A stretch of DNA of 64,000 nt. Source: Chondrus crispus. Taxonomy: Eukaryota > Rhodophyta > Florideophyceae > Gigartinales > Gigartinaceae. Positions 11,006 through 21,361 of this stretch are shown here, piece by piece. A model generated the notes under the pieces. That model was given only the letters and a program-made list of their open reading frames with translations, searched no databases and was not told the origin of the DNA. How positions within the stretch are numbered: the first letter of the stretch is position 1; each line of letters opens with the position of its first letter. Where the stretch lies: contig NW_005178601.1 in NCBI RefSeq assembly GCF_000350225.1, positions 224,275 through 288,274 on the forward strand, written 5' to 3'. The position numbers and the translations under genes were made by a program.

Positions 11006-14000
11006 TTATTTCCCGAGTCCGACGCTGTCGGGATGAGCCCATAGCGCGCGGTCGGGGATTGGGATTCGCTTTTTCCGGCAGTATCGCGCGACCGTATTGT
11101 AGTCGATGTGGCGGGCGGGCTCCCAGGTCGACTCGGCGTCGCTGTACCCATACCAACGTACGCGAAACAGGGGGAGCCCGTCATCTCCCGGTCCGTGCCC
11201 GGTTAGCGAATGTACAACGTAAGCGTCTGTGGGGTCTCCTGCGTTATTGACGGGAGGTAAGGACTCAGCCACCGGTGAGGTATTTGGCACGCAGAAGGCG
11301 TCGGGTTGGAACGTGCACTTCGCGGCAAGACGCGTGGCACCCGACGCGATGAACGCGCGGTGAGCGGGGCCGATCGCCAGAGGGGCGAAGGGGACAACGC
11401 GGCGAGGCGCGGGTGGGTCCGTAGGGGCCACTGTTGGCTCGGGTGCTATAGGGCTCTCCCTCGCAGTCTGCGCGCGCGTTGCGGGGCGCGAGTCTGATTC
11501 TTCCCCACGCGGCGGACTCTCCGTTATCTCGACCTGAGAGCGGTACCCAGCGAGTCTCGAGCGGATGTCCTCGATTTCCCCACTGGTTACCGCGTCCATC
11601 CATCCCGGCGTACGCAACTTCGCGGACGCCGGTGTAGCGAGGGTCCCTTCTGAGGCGGTAGCTTCGGGGAGGTTACTGTCCTCCCCGTCTGACTCCACCC
11701 GTTCCAGCGGGGGATCCTCCCCGTTGCTCCTCAACGGGGGTGCCTTGACAACTCGGTCACGAGAGAGCCAGTCTGTCAGTCCCGTCCCCCGTAATATGGT
11801 GACGGTGTGGTCGTCCACCTGTACGACAGGGAAGGGTTCCTCGGTCCGCGGTGCGAGCTTATTGTTAACCCGGTCCTTGTCCGTTTTCTCTTCGGACCGT
11901 AGCGCGGCCTCGCGGTTCACGAGTACTTGATCCCCCACCCGATAGTCCAGGGTGGGGTGGCGTATCCGATTATCGAAATCGTTCTTATACCGCTCCTGTC
12001 CGGCCAGCAAGTGGCGGCTGGCCGTCGACATCAGGCTGCGGAGCCACGCTAGGTAGCGGATCGTGAACTGCGCCCTTGAGGCGGATGGGTCCAACAGCGG
12101 CGTTTGTTGCAGGGATAACGGACTCGGGGTCCGGGATAATACCAGGTCGAACGGTCGCATACCGATCATCCTGTTCGCCGTGCAATTATAGCCGTACGTA
12201 AGTGCGTCCGTGTACTGATCCCAGTCACGTTGATTATCGGCGAGGTAATGCCGGAGGGTTGATACCAACGTACGGTTGAATCTCTCCACCTGCCCATTGG
12301 TTTGGGGGTGATACGCCGTGGTAGACACGCTCTCAATTGAGAGTATCCTGCACACTGCGAGGAAAAACCTCGATGTGAATTGTTCTCCGTTATCGGAGAG
12401 AAGTTTCACTGGGGCGCCGTATACGAACACCCAGTGGGAAATAAACGCCTGAGCAACCGTTTCAGCGGTAATCCTCTTGAGCGGGACCGTCCTGGTCAGC
12501 TTGGAGTATCTGTCCGTCATCACCAAGAGGTAACGGTTTCCTCTTGGTGTACGGGGAAGTTCGCCGGGAATATCGATGGCGATGTACTCCAGGGGCCCTG
12601 ACGGAGGAAATGTCTTCAACTCAGAGTTGTGCTTCCGCAGTTTGATGCGTGCCTTCGCGTAGTCGGGACACATCCTTACGGTCGAGTAGGAGTCCACCGA
12701 CATGCTTGGCCAGTAGAGCCGCTGTCTTAGCGTATAGAACAATCGCCTGCCTCCCGGGTGACCGGAGGTGGCGGGATAATGCGACAAGTACAACAACCTT
12801 TCCCGGAGGGTTGTGGGTACTACGATCTGTTCCACACCGTCGAGGTGGGCTTTCCGGCAGACCAGACCTTCCTGATTCACGAAGAATCGGGACCGGCGCA
12901 ATTCAGCAAACCCCTCCCCCTTCTCAAGACGGGAAGTCACCTCCTTACAAAATGGGTCGGAGTGCTGTTCACGAGAGAAGTCTTCGTGGGTTATCGCGGC
13001 CATCGAGGCCGGGGGGTCCAGCGCGTAGCAACCCGCGGAAATTTCGACGTCGGTGGGGTCGTAGGTCTCCTCTTGATGCTGAGGCTCATCGTCGAAATTC
13101 AGGACGGAGTAGCAAGGAATTTCTTCGTCGGTCGGGACAGTCGTACCCCCTGTAGATGGGATACGGCTCAGCGCATCGGCGAGGCAGTTCTTGATTCCCT
13201 TCACGTAGGTTACGTCGAAGTCATATTCGGCAAGGCGCAAGCGCCACCGGGCAAGTCGGCCACTCGCATCGGCGAGGTTCATCAGCCACCGCAGGGAGTG
13301 GTGGTCGGTGTTAACCGTGAACCGCTCCCTTTACAGGTATAGGCGGAGCGTCTGTACCGCCCATACGATGGCGAGGCATTCCTTCTCGGTTGTCGAGTAG
13401 TTGCGCTCCGCTGACGAGAGCGTGCGTGACCAATACCCGACAGGGTAGCGGTGTCCATCCTCGTGTGTCTGCAGTAGTGTGCAGCCCAACTGAGCGTCTG
13501 ATGCATCCGTATCCAGCGAGTAGGGGCGCCCCAGTCTTGGGAGTTTTAAGACTGGTGGCGAAATTAAGCACTCCTTCAGTGTCTGGAAGGCCGTGGTCTG
13601 CTCTTCATCCAGATTGGGAAGGACATCCGGCTCTCCTTTTCGGAGCATAGCCGTAAGGGGCGCCGCTATCTTGGCGAAATGATCGACAAAACGTCGGTAG
13701 ACATTACACATTCCCAAGAACGAGCGCAGCTCGGTCTGGGTCCGTGGTTGAGTCGCTTCTGAGAGCGCTTTCACATTCTTCGGGTGAACCTCGAGTTCGC
13801 CTGGTCGAATGATATGACCCAGGTACTCGACAGAGTCCTGAAAAAACCTGCACTTGTTAAGTTTAAGTGATAATCCCTCCTGCTGCAGAGCACGGAGTAT
13901 TACGTCCACATCCTTGAGGTGCGTGTCATAATCCTTGGAGAAGATTATGATATCATCAAGGTAGATGAGACAGCTCTTCCAGCGATAGCTTGAGAGGAGG

Positions 14001-15922
14001 ATATCCAACATACGTTGAAAGGTGGCCGGGGCGTTCATCAGCCCGAAGGGCATACGGTTGAATTGATACGTCCCGGCGTGGCACGTAAACGTGGTTTTCG
14101 GTCGATCCTCCTTGGCCACTGGAATTTGCCAGTACCCGGAGTTACAATCAAGGGTAGAAAAGACCTTGGCTTCCCCGAGCGTGTCAAGACACTCGTCCAT
14201 CCGGGGGATGGGGTAAGTATCTCGCACGGTCAACGCGTTCAGCCGTCGGTAATCGATGCAGAAACGGAGGCTCCCATCTGACTTGGGTATGAGCACAACG
14301 GGGGACGCCCATTCGGACTTGGACCGGGTGATCACCCCGTTGGCTAACATCTCGTCCACCGAGGCTTGTTCCGCCTCACGGGCGCGGGGACCACCACGAT
14401 ATGGCTGACAACGAAACCGGTTTGCGCCGGGGGTGAGTTCGATGCGATGCTCGGTCGCTCGGACTTCACCCAAATTCCCGTTCCACATCGCGGCGTACGG
14501 CGCAAGCATGGTGCGAACCTGCCCTCGCACTTGCGCCGGCAGGTGGTCGAGGGGAACTGCCTCCTGCGGAGGGGATGTCTCCGCTTGGGGGAGGACACCG
14601 CGAGGGGGCCTCTCGCCCTGTAGAGGGGGGCTCCCCTCGGAGAATTCCGCGGCCAGGACCGCGTCCAACGGCATCGCCGTGCGCACCATCGCCCGCGGAT
14701 GGGGAGTGACGAAGCCAACGACTTGCTTCTTCGATAGCCTCTTGTCGGCGGACGAGAAGTTCGCCATGAGGACCTTGAACTCTTGCAACGGGGAGATGCG
14801 CACCACCCCGTTGGAGAGGGAGAGCCGATGCTTCGCATATAACTGCGGGTTCGCGTCGAGGACCGAGAGTCCGTTCCGTCCACTTGTGACGTAAACCCAG
14901 GTCTGGGTGCCGGCCGGGAGGTTGACGGCGCGGGAAACCTTGAGCTTGGGCGGAATCCGCCCCGCTTGCGGGGAATACTCCTGCTCCGTCAGGAGTGGAG
15001 GACTGTTCACGGCCCGGGCAGCCGGCTTGCGGACGATGGGAATTTTTGTGCCATCGTCCAGCTCCACCACTTTGCGTCTTGGGTAAATTGCCTCCACAAA
15101 CTTGTCGTTGAACTCACACCCCAAAATGACGGGGGCGGCTAACCGTTCACAGACGATGAATGTACACCTCATGGTGCGGTCGCCTAACCGCACTACGAGG
15201 GGGATTTTTCCGCTTGTACGCAATGGTCTCCCATTGGCGTCAGCGATCGACGGGATTTCTCCCGGAATAATCAGCGCTTCCCATCCGGAGGGAAGCGTGT
15301 TGGCACGTACGAAATTGGAGCCCGCTCCTGTATCCAATATTGTGAGCTGGCGCACCAATATCGACGGGGATAATCCAAGGTCTGCGTAGACCTTGTAATT
15401 CCGCCGAGACAGCGCAAGCGCTGTCTCGGGATGGCTTACACCCCTTGCAGGCGGGGGGGTGTTTTTCCGCCAAGGTCGGCGTAAGGTACCGAGCCCTTCG
15501 GGGTCGGGGTCTCCCTGGGATAGCCCAGTGTGTTTGCGGCCGAGTATCCGGTACCGCTTCTCCGTCTCGGGAGGTGTGGACGATTCCGCCTCCTTGGGCG
15601 ACAGATCCGGGGACGTGCCCGTGTCCACCTCAGCTGCTGCAGGCTGAGGTTCTCCTAGTTTTTTGGAGGAGAAAGAGCTTCCCCGGGGACCGGAGGGGTC
15701 CTCGTCCCGGTACCCGCACACGGCGGCGGGCCGGCGACGGCTTCGGGGTTCATTACCCGGTTCGCCTCGTAACTGAGAAGGGCGACGGCTCGGAGGTACG
15801 CCTCCGGAGGCACTCGGCTCTTTTGGGCCGCGGTCAACTTCCCGTACTGATGGGGTACGAGGGATACATCCTTCACCTTCATGTCGCAGTCGGGGGAAAT
15901 GTGGTCCCCGACCCAATAACAA
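11006..15922 (-). pseudogene. pol: G1 pol region: protease, RT, RNase H, integrase, chromodomain
   Basis: Read leftward: an aspartic protease with LDTGAGSN near 15340; a reverse transcriptase with LRFCIDYRRLN, FSTLDCNSGYWQ, MPFGLMNAPATF and catalytic YLDDII near 13955; RNase H with SLDTDASDAQLG and ERNYSTTEKECLA; an integrase with a Cys/His finger, the DRYSKLT and LLSDNGEQF blocks and YHPQTNGQVERFNRT; and a C-terminal chromodomain with FRVRWYGYSDAESTWEP near 11100-11200. The start overlaps the gag ORF by about 270 nt in another frame, as in families that use ribosomal frameshifting. This is a retroelement fossil with about one break. The chromodomain places it among chromoviruses, which target chromatin marks. 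Confidence 0.9.
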
Positions 15923-17832
15923 GTGAAGCAGATGATCTGCGGGGACGGAGGTCCCCGCAGATCCTTCTGGTAATTACGGGACGTTTTCCCCGGTGGAAGT
16001 CCGCGAAAGCCCTCGGCGGGCTCTCGAGCGGGTTGATACGGCTTGCGCCGGTCGCCGTAAAACAGCGAGTCTCCGTCGTTGAAGGAGGATTCTTCCGTCG
16101 GGAGGGAAGGAGCCCCCCCGGCGAGGTCACCATCGGTAGCGAAGTAGTTCTTGGCTCCCCGGGCCGTTTGAAAACTGGGAGGGGGGCCGGTCGACGACGA
16201 CGGGGCGCCATCCAGGGCAGCGAGAACCTGTTTAACCGGGCGAGGCTTCCCGAATTCCACGCGGCGCCCCGCCCCGTGCTGGGCCCGGAAAGCATCGCCG
16301 TGCGAGCGCGCCTGTGCGATGGTATCCTCGAACGAGGATCGCGGTCGATCCTCGCGAGCTTGTAACACCAGCGGCTTGATCGCGGGGGTGAGCCCCTCGA
16401 TGAAGAGGGTCGTCCTCTCGTATGCCGAGTGCACGTCCCCGCACCTCCCCAGGGCGGTGGACATTCGAGTAGCGTACTCGGTTTCCAGTTCGCCCGGCTT
16501 CTGGCGTAGCTCCCTCAATGCCGTGAGGGCCCGCTCGATCTCGAGGTTCGTCGCATATGTGCGCAACAGCCAATTGACGGCGGCGGCCCAGCTGGCGATC
16601 CCCTGAGATTTGCGGTACAGTCCCCGCTTGGACTCATACGCTTCCTTCGCTGGCGGAGCCAGCAGATGGGGTAGGGCTATCAGGGCCATCGCCTCGGTCA
16701 TATTGGCGTTGTCAAAATTTTCCTTGCAGCCAGCCAGGAAACTGATGACCCTGATAGGATCTACCCCGCTGAATTTGTACTCCCCCATGACCACGAGGAG
16801 GTACTGCACCCTCTTACGGGTGGTAGCGTAGACCCGGTCGTCCAGGGTTGCATCGGTATCCACGAGGCGGTAGGCTCGGTAGTTGCACACACCTCTGAAC
16901 CGGTGGTTCGTCGGCTTCCAGACAGAAAACTTTTTCTGTTTGGGGCCGAACGTCGGCGTTGGGGCCGTAAGGGACTCCGACTCGGAGTCGGTCTCCGAGT
17001 CAGAGGAGGATGACGAGGACGGGCTTGAGTACCCGTCCGGAGGGTGTCCATCCTTTCGTCCTTTGCGACGGTTCGCCTTCCGCTCTTTCCGACTGGGTTT
17101 GGACTTTTTTCGTCGTCCACTCCCCTCGTCGTCTGAGCTTCCCCCTTGATTGGGGTTCTCTCCCCGTAAATTCTGGGAAAATAAATCACCTTCAAGGTGG
17201 ATAGGTCCGGCGGAGGCTCCCTCGCGGGAGGCTCCTGCCGCGGTTCGCGACACCTGCGGGTTGGCGGAGAGTTGGGGTGCGGTCTCCATGGAGGGGACCC
17301 GTATCCCCGCGGCTTGCAGCGCCGGCGTTGTCACGTTGGAAAAGAGCAGGCTCTTATTCAACGGGGGCAACCCCTCAGCGGGAGGGAGAGTCGCTACTCC
17401 GACTGTAGTCGGAGGGATTCCAGCAGCGGAGGCTGATGTTTGCGTCTTCAAGATGGCAATTTCTCGACGGAGGGCCTTGAGTTCCTCCGCCGTGACGGTC
17501 TCCTCTTTCTTACGCAGGATGGCAGCCTCCTTGGCGCTGGCAGCTATGTCCGCGTGCCAGGCCTTGGTGAGCACGCCTTCCAGGGCGGTTAGGCGATCGC
17601 GCTCTCGCGCGGCTTGTACCTCGGCTTGGGCCGCGATAGTTTCCTCAATAAAAGTCTTGAGGTTTTCTCGCAGCGCCGACGGTTGCGCTGCGAGCTTCTC
17701 CGCTACAGTATTGAGCGTGAATCTTTCCGCTTCTCGGAGGGTCTCGCGACAACTCCGAGTGATCCACGCCGCAACTGGCGGAGGCACGTCTCGAGGACGG
17801 GTCTCACGGGACGAATCGGACCCGGATACCAT
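15655..17832 (-). CDS. gag: G1 gag polyprotein (725 aa)
   Basis: Starts at an ATG at 17832, about 100 nt after the 5' LTR. The N-terminal third is helical and charged, with likely coiled coil around ETIAAQAEVQAARERD and EELKALRREIAILK. A Lys/Arg/Ser-rich linker follows (KKSKPSRKERKANRRK), then a retrotransposon capsid-like region around YRAYRLVDTDATLDDR and LRELRQKPGELETEY, then one zinc knuckle-like CFTC...H...C near 15890. The frame is open throughout. The product would form the virus-like particle. It is about as long as the G2/G3 gag but not obviously alignable to it by eye. Confidence 0.85.
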   Translation of the reverse strand: MVSGSDSSRETRPRDVPPPVAAWITRSCRETLREAERFTLNTVAEKLAAQPSALRENLKTFIEETIAAQAEVQAARERDRLTALEGVLTKAWHADIAASAKEAAILRKKEETVTAEELKALRREIAILKTQTSASAAGIPPTTVGVATLPPAEGLPPLNKSLLFSNVTTPALQAAGIRVPSMETAPQLSANPQVSRTAAGASREGASAGPIHLEGDLFSQNLRGENPNQGGSSDDEGSGRRKKSKPSRKERKANRRKGRKDGHPPDGYSSPSSSSSSDSETDSESESLTAPTPTFGPKQKKFSVWKPTNHRFRGVCNYRAYRLVDTDATLDDRVYATTRKRVQYLLVVMGEYKFSGVDPIRVISFLAGCKENFDNANMTEAMALIALPHLLAPPAKEAYESKRGLYRKSQGIASWAAAVNWLLRTYATNLEIERALTALRELRQKPGELETEYATRMSTALGRCGDVHSAYERTTLFIEGLTPAIKPLVLQAREDRPRSSFEDTIAQARSHGDAFRAQHGAGRRVEFGKPRPVKQVLAALDGAPSSSTGPPPSFQTARGAKNYFATDGDLAGGAPSLPTEESSFNDGDSLFYGDRRKPYQPAREPAEGFRGLPPGKTSRNYQKDLRGPPSPQIICFTCYWVGDHISPDCDMKVKDVSLVPHQYGKLTAAQKSRVPPEAYLRAVALLSYEANRVMNPEAVAGPPPCAGTGTRTPPVPGEALSPPKN

Positions 17833-17916
17833 AGCCTTGAGCTTGTCGAAACCGGTTGAAACAGAGATAGAACACCTAGGACCAAAAACGGTAAGGGATA
17901 AGGGACACTCCGTAGA

Positions 17917-17935
17917 CTTCTAGGTCGGGAGACCA
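17917..17935 (-). other. G1 primer binding site
   Basis: The minus strand reads TGGTCTCCCGACCTAGAAG, starting 3 nt inside the 5' LTR. The same site is at 24481-24499 in G2 and, with one difference, 56035-56053 in G3. It would pair with a tRNA 3' end carrying CCA. I cannot name the tRNA. Confidence 0.8.
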
Positions 17936-17938
17936 AAA

Positions 17939-18638
17939 TGACGTGCACTGAGGGGGAAGGGTGGGATCCCCCTCTGGCAGAGCGCGCGCGTTCGGGGGCG
18001 CGTGTAGGGGGTTATCGGGAGACCACCCGTAAGGGACCGGTACGGGGCCGGGCGCGAAGCGCAGTAGGGAAAGTAAGGGAAAAAGTGGGAAAACAGAGCC
18101 CAGGAGGGGCGGAGCGGTAGGGACAGCTGTCGCGCGAAGAGTCGAGCGTGGCGGGACGACGCGCGCGGTAGAGACAGGAGGGAATCGGGACGTAGGTGGC
18201 TCGCGGGGTACCGTCGTGGGACGGGGACCGACGCGAGGCTACGACTCCGTTCCAGAAACCCGAGTTGTAGACCCAAAGCTTCGTGAGGATTTACTTAGGG
18301 TCGGACGTCGGCTATATACTAGCCGACGTCCGGGCGATAATTAATTAAACTAAAATTACTAAATTGGACGACGGCGGCGATGGCCGGAGAAACTCCTCTT
18401 GGGGAGGTATGACAAGCACTACACGTGGGGAATGACACGATTAACGTGAGGAATAACACGGGTACACGTGGATAGAACTGTCAGTATGTCGACAGGGCTC
18501 CATGGAGCTTACACCCGGACACGAGCGGGGGTTTGGATACACGGTTACACGTGGTACATACCTCACTTATGATAGTGAGGCATTCCGCGTGTGCTACAGT
18601 ACAGCACCGCGATTACGCGGGGCGGTCAGTGCTCTACA
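17939..18638 (-). repeat. G1 5' LTR (700 bp)
   Basis: Partner of 6963-7662, with about 10 differences by eye. The perfect 13-bp inverted repeat with TATAC loop lies at 18302-18332. The target duplication CAAGA follows at 18639-18643. Confidence 0.92.
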
Positions 18639-18710
18639 CAAGAAACGAAAATATGATTTCTGGCTCCGAGTCAGAAACGGATATCCTTTCGGATACAAGC
18701 TCATTGTGAC
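18639..18710 (+). pseudogene. Decayed coiled-coil gene, right end (split by G1)
   Basis: Once one copy of the CAAGA duplication is discounted, the frame leaving 6962 continues here for about 20 codons, with an acidic Ser-rich ISGSESETD tail, and reaches a TGA. This supports G1 having inserted into a reading frame that was open at this point. Confidence 0.45.
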
Positions 18711-18884
18711 TGGAAACATGTGCTCTCCACAGCGATGGCAACGAATGTGAGATGTGCGAGGACGACAACATCATTTCCCTGCCGAGATCTATCTTCAAAG
18801 CACGCAATTTCCCAGTGGCAAACGGATGCCATATCCCGATTCTTCCACCACTTCCAGGTTCTACCTCGCATCTGGACCAATTGG
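18711..18884. other. Unassigned spacer
   Basis: A short stretch between the decayed gene end and the next repeat. Both strands have open stretches, but none carries a recognisable domain. Confidence 0.3.
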
Positions 18885-20134
18885 TATTGAAAATGTGCGA
18901 CCACATGCTGTTATCTGGAAAGTGCAAAATCGAGCGACACGTGTACATGACTCGACGGTCCGGACCCTCACCCCATATCACCACATGACACGTGTAATGT
19001 CTCAGATTTTGGGGTTCTGGGGACGAAAGTGGACTGTTGGAGGGTTATGCAAATTTGCATAAATGCCGAAAATTTGCATTTGGCGCGAACCGTTATAGGG
19101 CTACACAGGCAATACTGAAAATCTATTAGGTGTCGGTTCGAATGCTGCAATTCTATTGGTCTGTTATTGTCCACTTATATGCAGTCATGCTGGTGATATA
19201 TCTTGAATGATCCGTATACGTTTTAATTACATCATTTCGGGGGTTTCAAGTTGTTCACCATGGTTGTAATGGGTAATTACGGGTGGCCTTGGCGCTGGAC
19301 ACTTGTGTGCGGTGTACACATGTACACGTTGCCAGGTTTCTGCGTGTACGTACACTTGTACACGTCGCCTACATACGGTCCGGCGCGTGTCCGAGCACAG
19401 TACATGTGGATTAAAAGTACAACAAGTATTTCTCGCAAGAGACATGTACTTACGTGAGTATTCAGTGTACGCGTCACGCTGTATGCGACCCTTGCATCAG
19501 CATGCGCCGTTGTACTACACTCTCGTCAGCATGCCACGTTGTACTGTGCTCTCGTTATGGTGCGCCGTTGGATGCAAGTTGATGACAGTACTCGTGTGAT
19601 TCACATCGGATATCACGTGAGATGTGTAGAAAGTCTGGATGCACATTGTTGCTATCCGTGATAGTTGTCTGGCAGTGTGTACCGAAATTAGTAAGGTACG
19701 AAACAAGGGCATGTATGGGGACTGAGATATGACAGGACTTTGCGTTGTTGGAAATATAGAGATGCCAGTTGTTCATTGTGCAAGAATATATTCTGTCATG
19801 TCTGGATGCAGATTAGTAAGGTGTGAAACGATTGCATGCATAGGGCCATGGTTTACAGTCACTCGAAATGTGTAGAAACTGTTGTGCACTGATAGTCAAT
19901 AGTCAATTCGTAAGGTGGAAATAGAACAGTGTGGACGGGCCAGAAGAGGACCGGGCTTGGTCGCGCATATGGTGAGTACGGTTTACCAGGTGCCAAAGTA
20001 ATGGGATAGTGTAACACTCAAAGTGTATAAGTATCGCCGAAAGACGGCTCCAAGTAAACCTCGGCACCAACTCCTTCACTCACACACATCAACCTGCCCT
20101 CCTTCTTTCCCTTGCCCCTCCGAACCTACCATTA
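18885..20134 (+). repeat. R3/R2 composite repeat, most complete copy
   Basis: About 1.25 kb: R3 in reverse (18885-19110), then the full R2 (19111-20134). The same arrangement occurs at 42112-45500 in reverse, so this is one element. It begins ATTGAAAATGTGCGACCACATGCTG and ends CCTACCATTA. The middle is packed with ACATGTACACG/CACGTG-type palindromes (19310-19400), followed by TAGTAAGGT decamers and a TATA-like stretch before a pyrimidine-rich tail. It has no long ORF. Short TA bases flank both ends, but they could belong to the element. It looks like a non-autonomous element of unknown class related to R1. Confidence 0.7.
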
Positions 20135-20184
20135 TCCTTGAGCATGGTTCCTTAAGCACAATAGTACTACTGTGCTCAAGGACA
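20135..20184. other. Nested inverted repeat at R2 right flank
   Basis: CCTTGAGCA near 20136 pairs with TGCTCAAGG near 20175, and inside it AGCACA pairs with TGTGCT around a short loop. It sits immediately after the R2 end. It may be the end of another small element or a cruciform-forming sequence. Confidence 0.45.
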
Positions 20185-20220
20185 GAGTAGTCTGAAGAAT
20201 TTTCGACTCGAGTCAATTCA

Positions 20221-20526
20221 CTAATTGATATTTTCTATTCTGACTTCGTCTCGGTTGTCACAAAAGGCCGAGGGATAGATTACGACAAGACGGAACAAAT
20301 TGCCCGAGGTCGCGTCTGGGCTGGCTGGAGAAAATAGGTGTCCTGGAAGTTGCAGCCCTGCTACAGCCTGCCGGTCTTGGTTCTCAATTGTTCCAGGCAA
20401 CTTCTGCAATAGATTCGCAATTTCAAACCTAACCAACGGTTGCGAGGAGTCATGCACAGCTCGCTTCTCACTGTGGAGAAGCACGACATACTCAGATAAT
20501 CTTACATGTCGAAGCGTTAGTCCCAT
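20221..20526 (-). CDS. Small hypothetical ORF (101 aa)
   Basis: An ATG-to-stop frame on the minus strand starting MGLTLRHVRLSEYVVLL, with no recognised domain, signal peptide or membrane segment. It is isolated between repeat R2 and a minisatellite, with no partner gene. It could be a remnant of a longer gene or chance. I do not assign a function. Confidence 0.25.
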   Translation of the reverse strand: MGLTLRHVRLSEYVVLLHSEKRAVHDSSQPLVRFEIANLLQKLPGTIENQDRQAVAGLQLPGHLFSPASPDATSGNLFRLVVIYPSAFCDNRDEVRIENIN

Positions 20527-20633
20527 TTGTCTGCTCTCGTTTAAGTCCCATTTCTTAAAGCGTCTGAAAATCCAATGAGAAAGACTCGAAGGCAGTGCAC
20601 CAATTCCCCCAGCTTGTTCTTTGATTTGTCGTC

Positions 20634-21290
20634 CTCAGACCCCCCAAACTGCCAACGTGCCATATCGTGTGTTTTCCCTGGCAACATGCGTTGACTCCAC
20701 CGACACGCACACCGACCCGCCAACCGCCAACGTGCCGTCTCCTGTGTCCTCCCTGGCTGCCGGAAGCCCGCATCTATCACCCCTGACACGCCCACACTCC
20801 CCAAACCGCCAACGTGCCATCTCGTGTGTCCTCCCTGGCAGCTTGCGTTGACTCCATCAGCACGCACACCGACCCACCAACCGCCAACGTGCCGCCTCCT
20901 GTGTTCTCCCTGGCTGCCGGAAGCCCGCATCTATCACCCCTGACACGCCACACCCCCCAAATCTCGAAAGTGCCATCTCGTGTGGCCTCCCTGTCAGCTT
21001 GCGTTCACTCCCCTGAAACGCACACCGACCCACCAACCGCTAAAGTGCCGTCTCCTGTGTCCTCTCTGCCTGCCAGGAGCCCGCATCTATCACTCCTGAC
21101 ACCCCCACACCCCCAAAGTTCAACCTCGTGTGTCCTCTCTGGAAGATCGCATCCACTTCCCGACACGCAAACCCACCCACCAACCGCCAACGTGCCGTTT
21201 CCTGTGTCCTCCCTGGCTGCCGACGTGCCATCTCCTTTGTCCTCTGCTGGATTCTCGGAGCCCGCATCCACTCCCTAACACTGCAACAAA
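20634..21290. repeat. Minisatellite, about 4 units of about 158 bp
   Basis: Each unit is two half-units of about 75-83 bp that both begin CAACGTGCC and contain CTGTGTCCTCCCTGG or a variant. The half-units alternate between a GCACACCGACC form and a GCCCGCATCTATCACC form. Copies drift toward the right end. It lies directly upstream of the Harbinger partner gene at 21362 and may be part of that element's 5' region. Confidence 0.85.
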
Positions 21291-21361
21291 CGCACTAGCC
21301 CCCAAACTGAGACTCGGCCGTGAAATTTGAAAGCACGGAAACACCAGCTTTCCTCGAAACC

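Larger units (their letters stand above)
6963..18638 (-). mobile_element. G1: Ty3/gypsy chromovirus, 11.7 kb, full-length with both LTRs
   Basis: Two 700-bp direct repeats bound the element; both start TG and end CA, and the 5-bp target duplication CAAGA sits at 6958-6962 and 18639-18643. On the minus strand the order is 5' LTR, primer binding site, gag, protease, reverse transcriptase, RNase H, integrase, chromodomain, then a long downstream region with a tandem array and an ORF on the opposite strand, then the 3' LTR. By eye the LTRs differ at about 10 of 700 positions (about 1.4 percent), so it is young. The coding part carries a small number of breaks. It landed in a decayed coiled-coil gene. 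The strand given is that of gag-pol. Confidence 0.93.
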
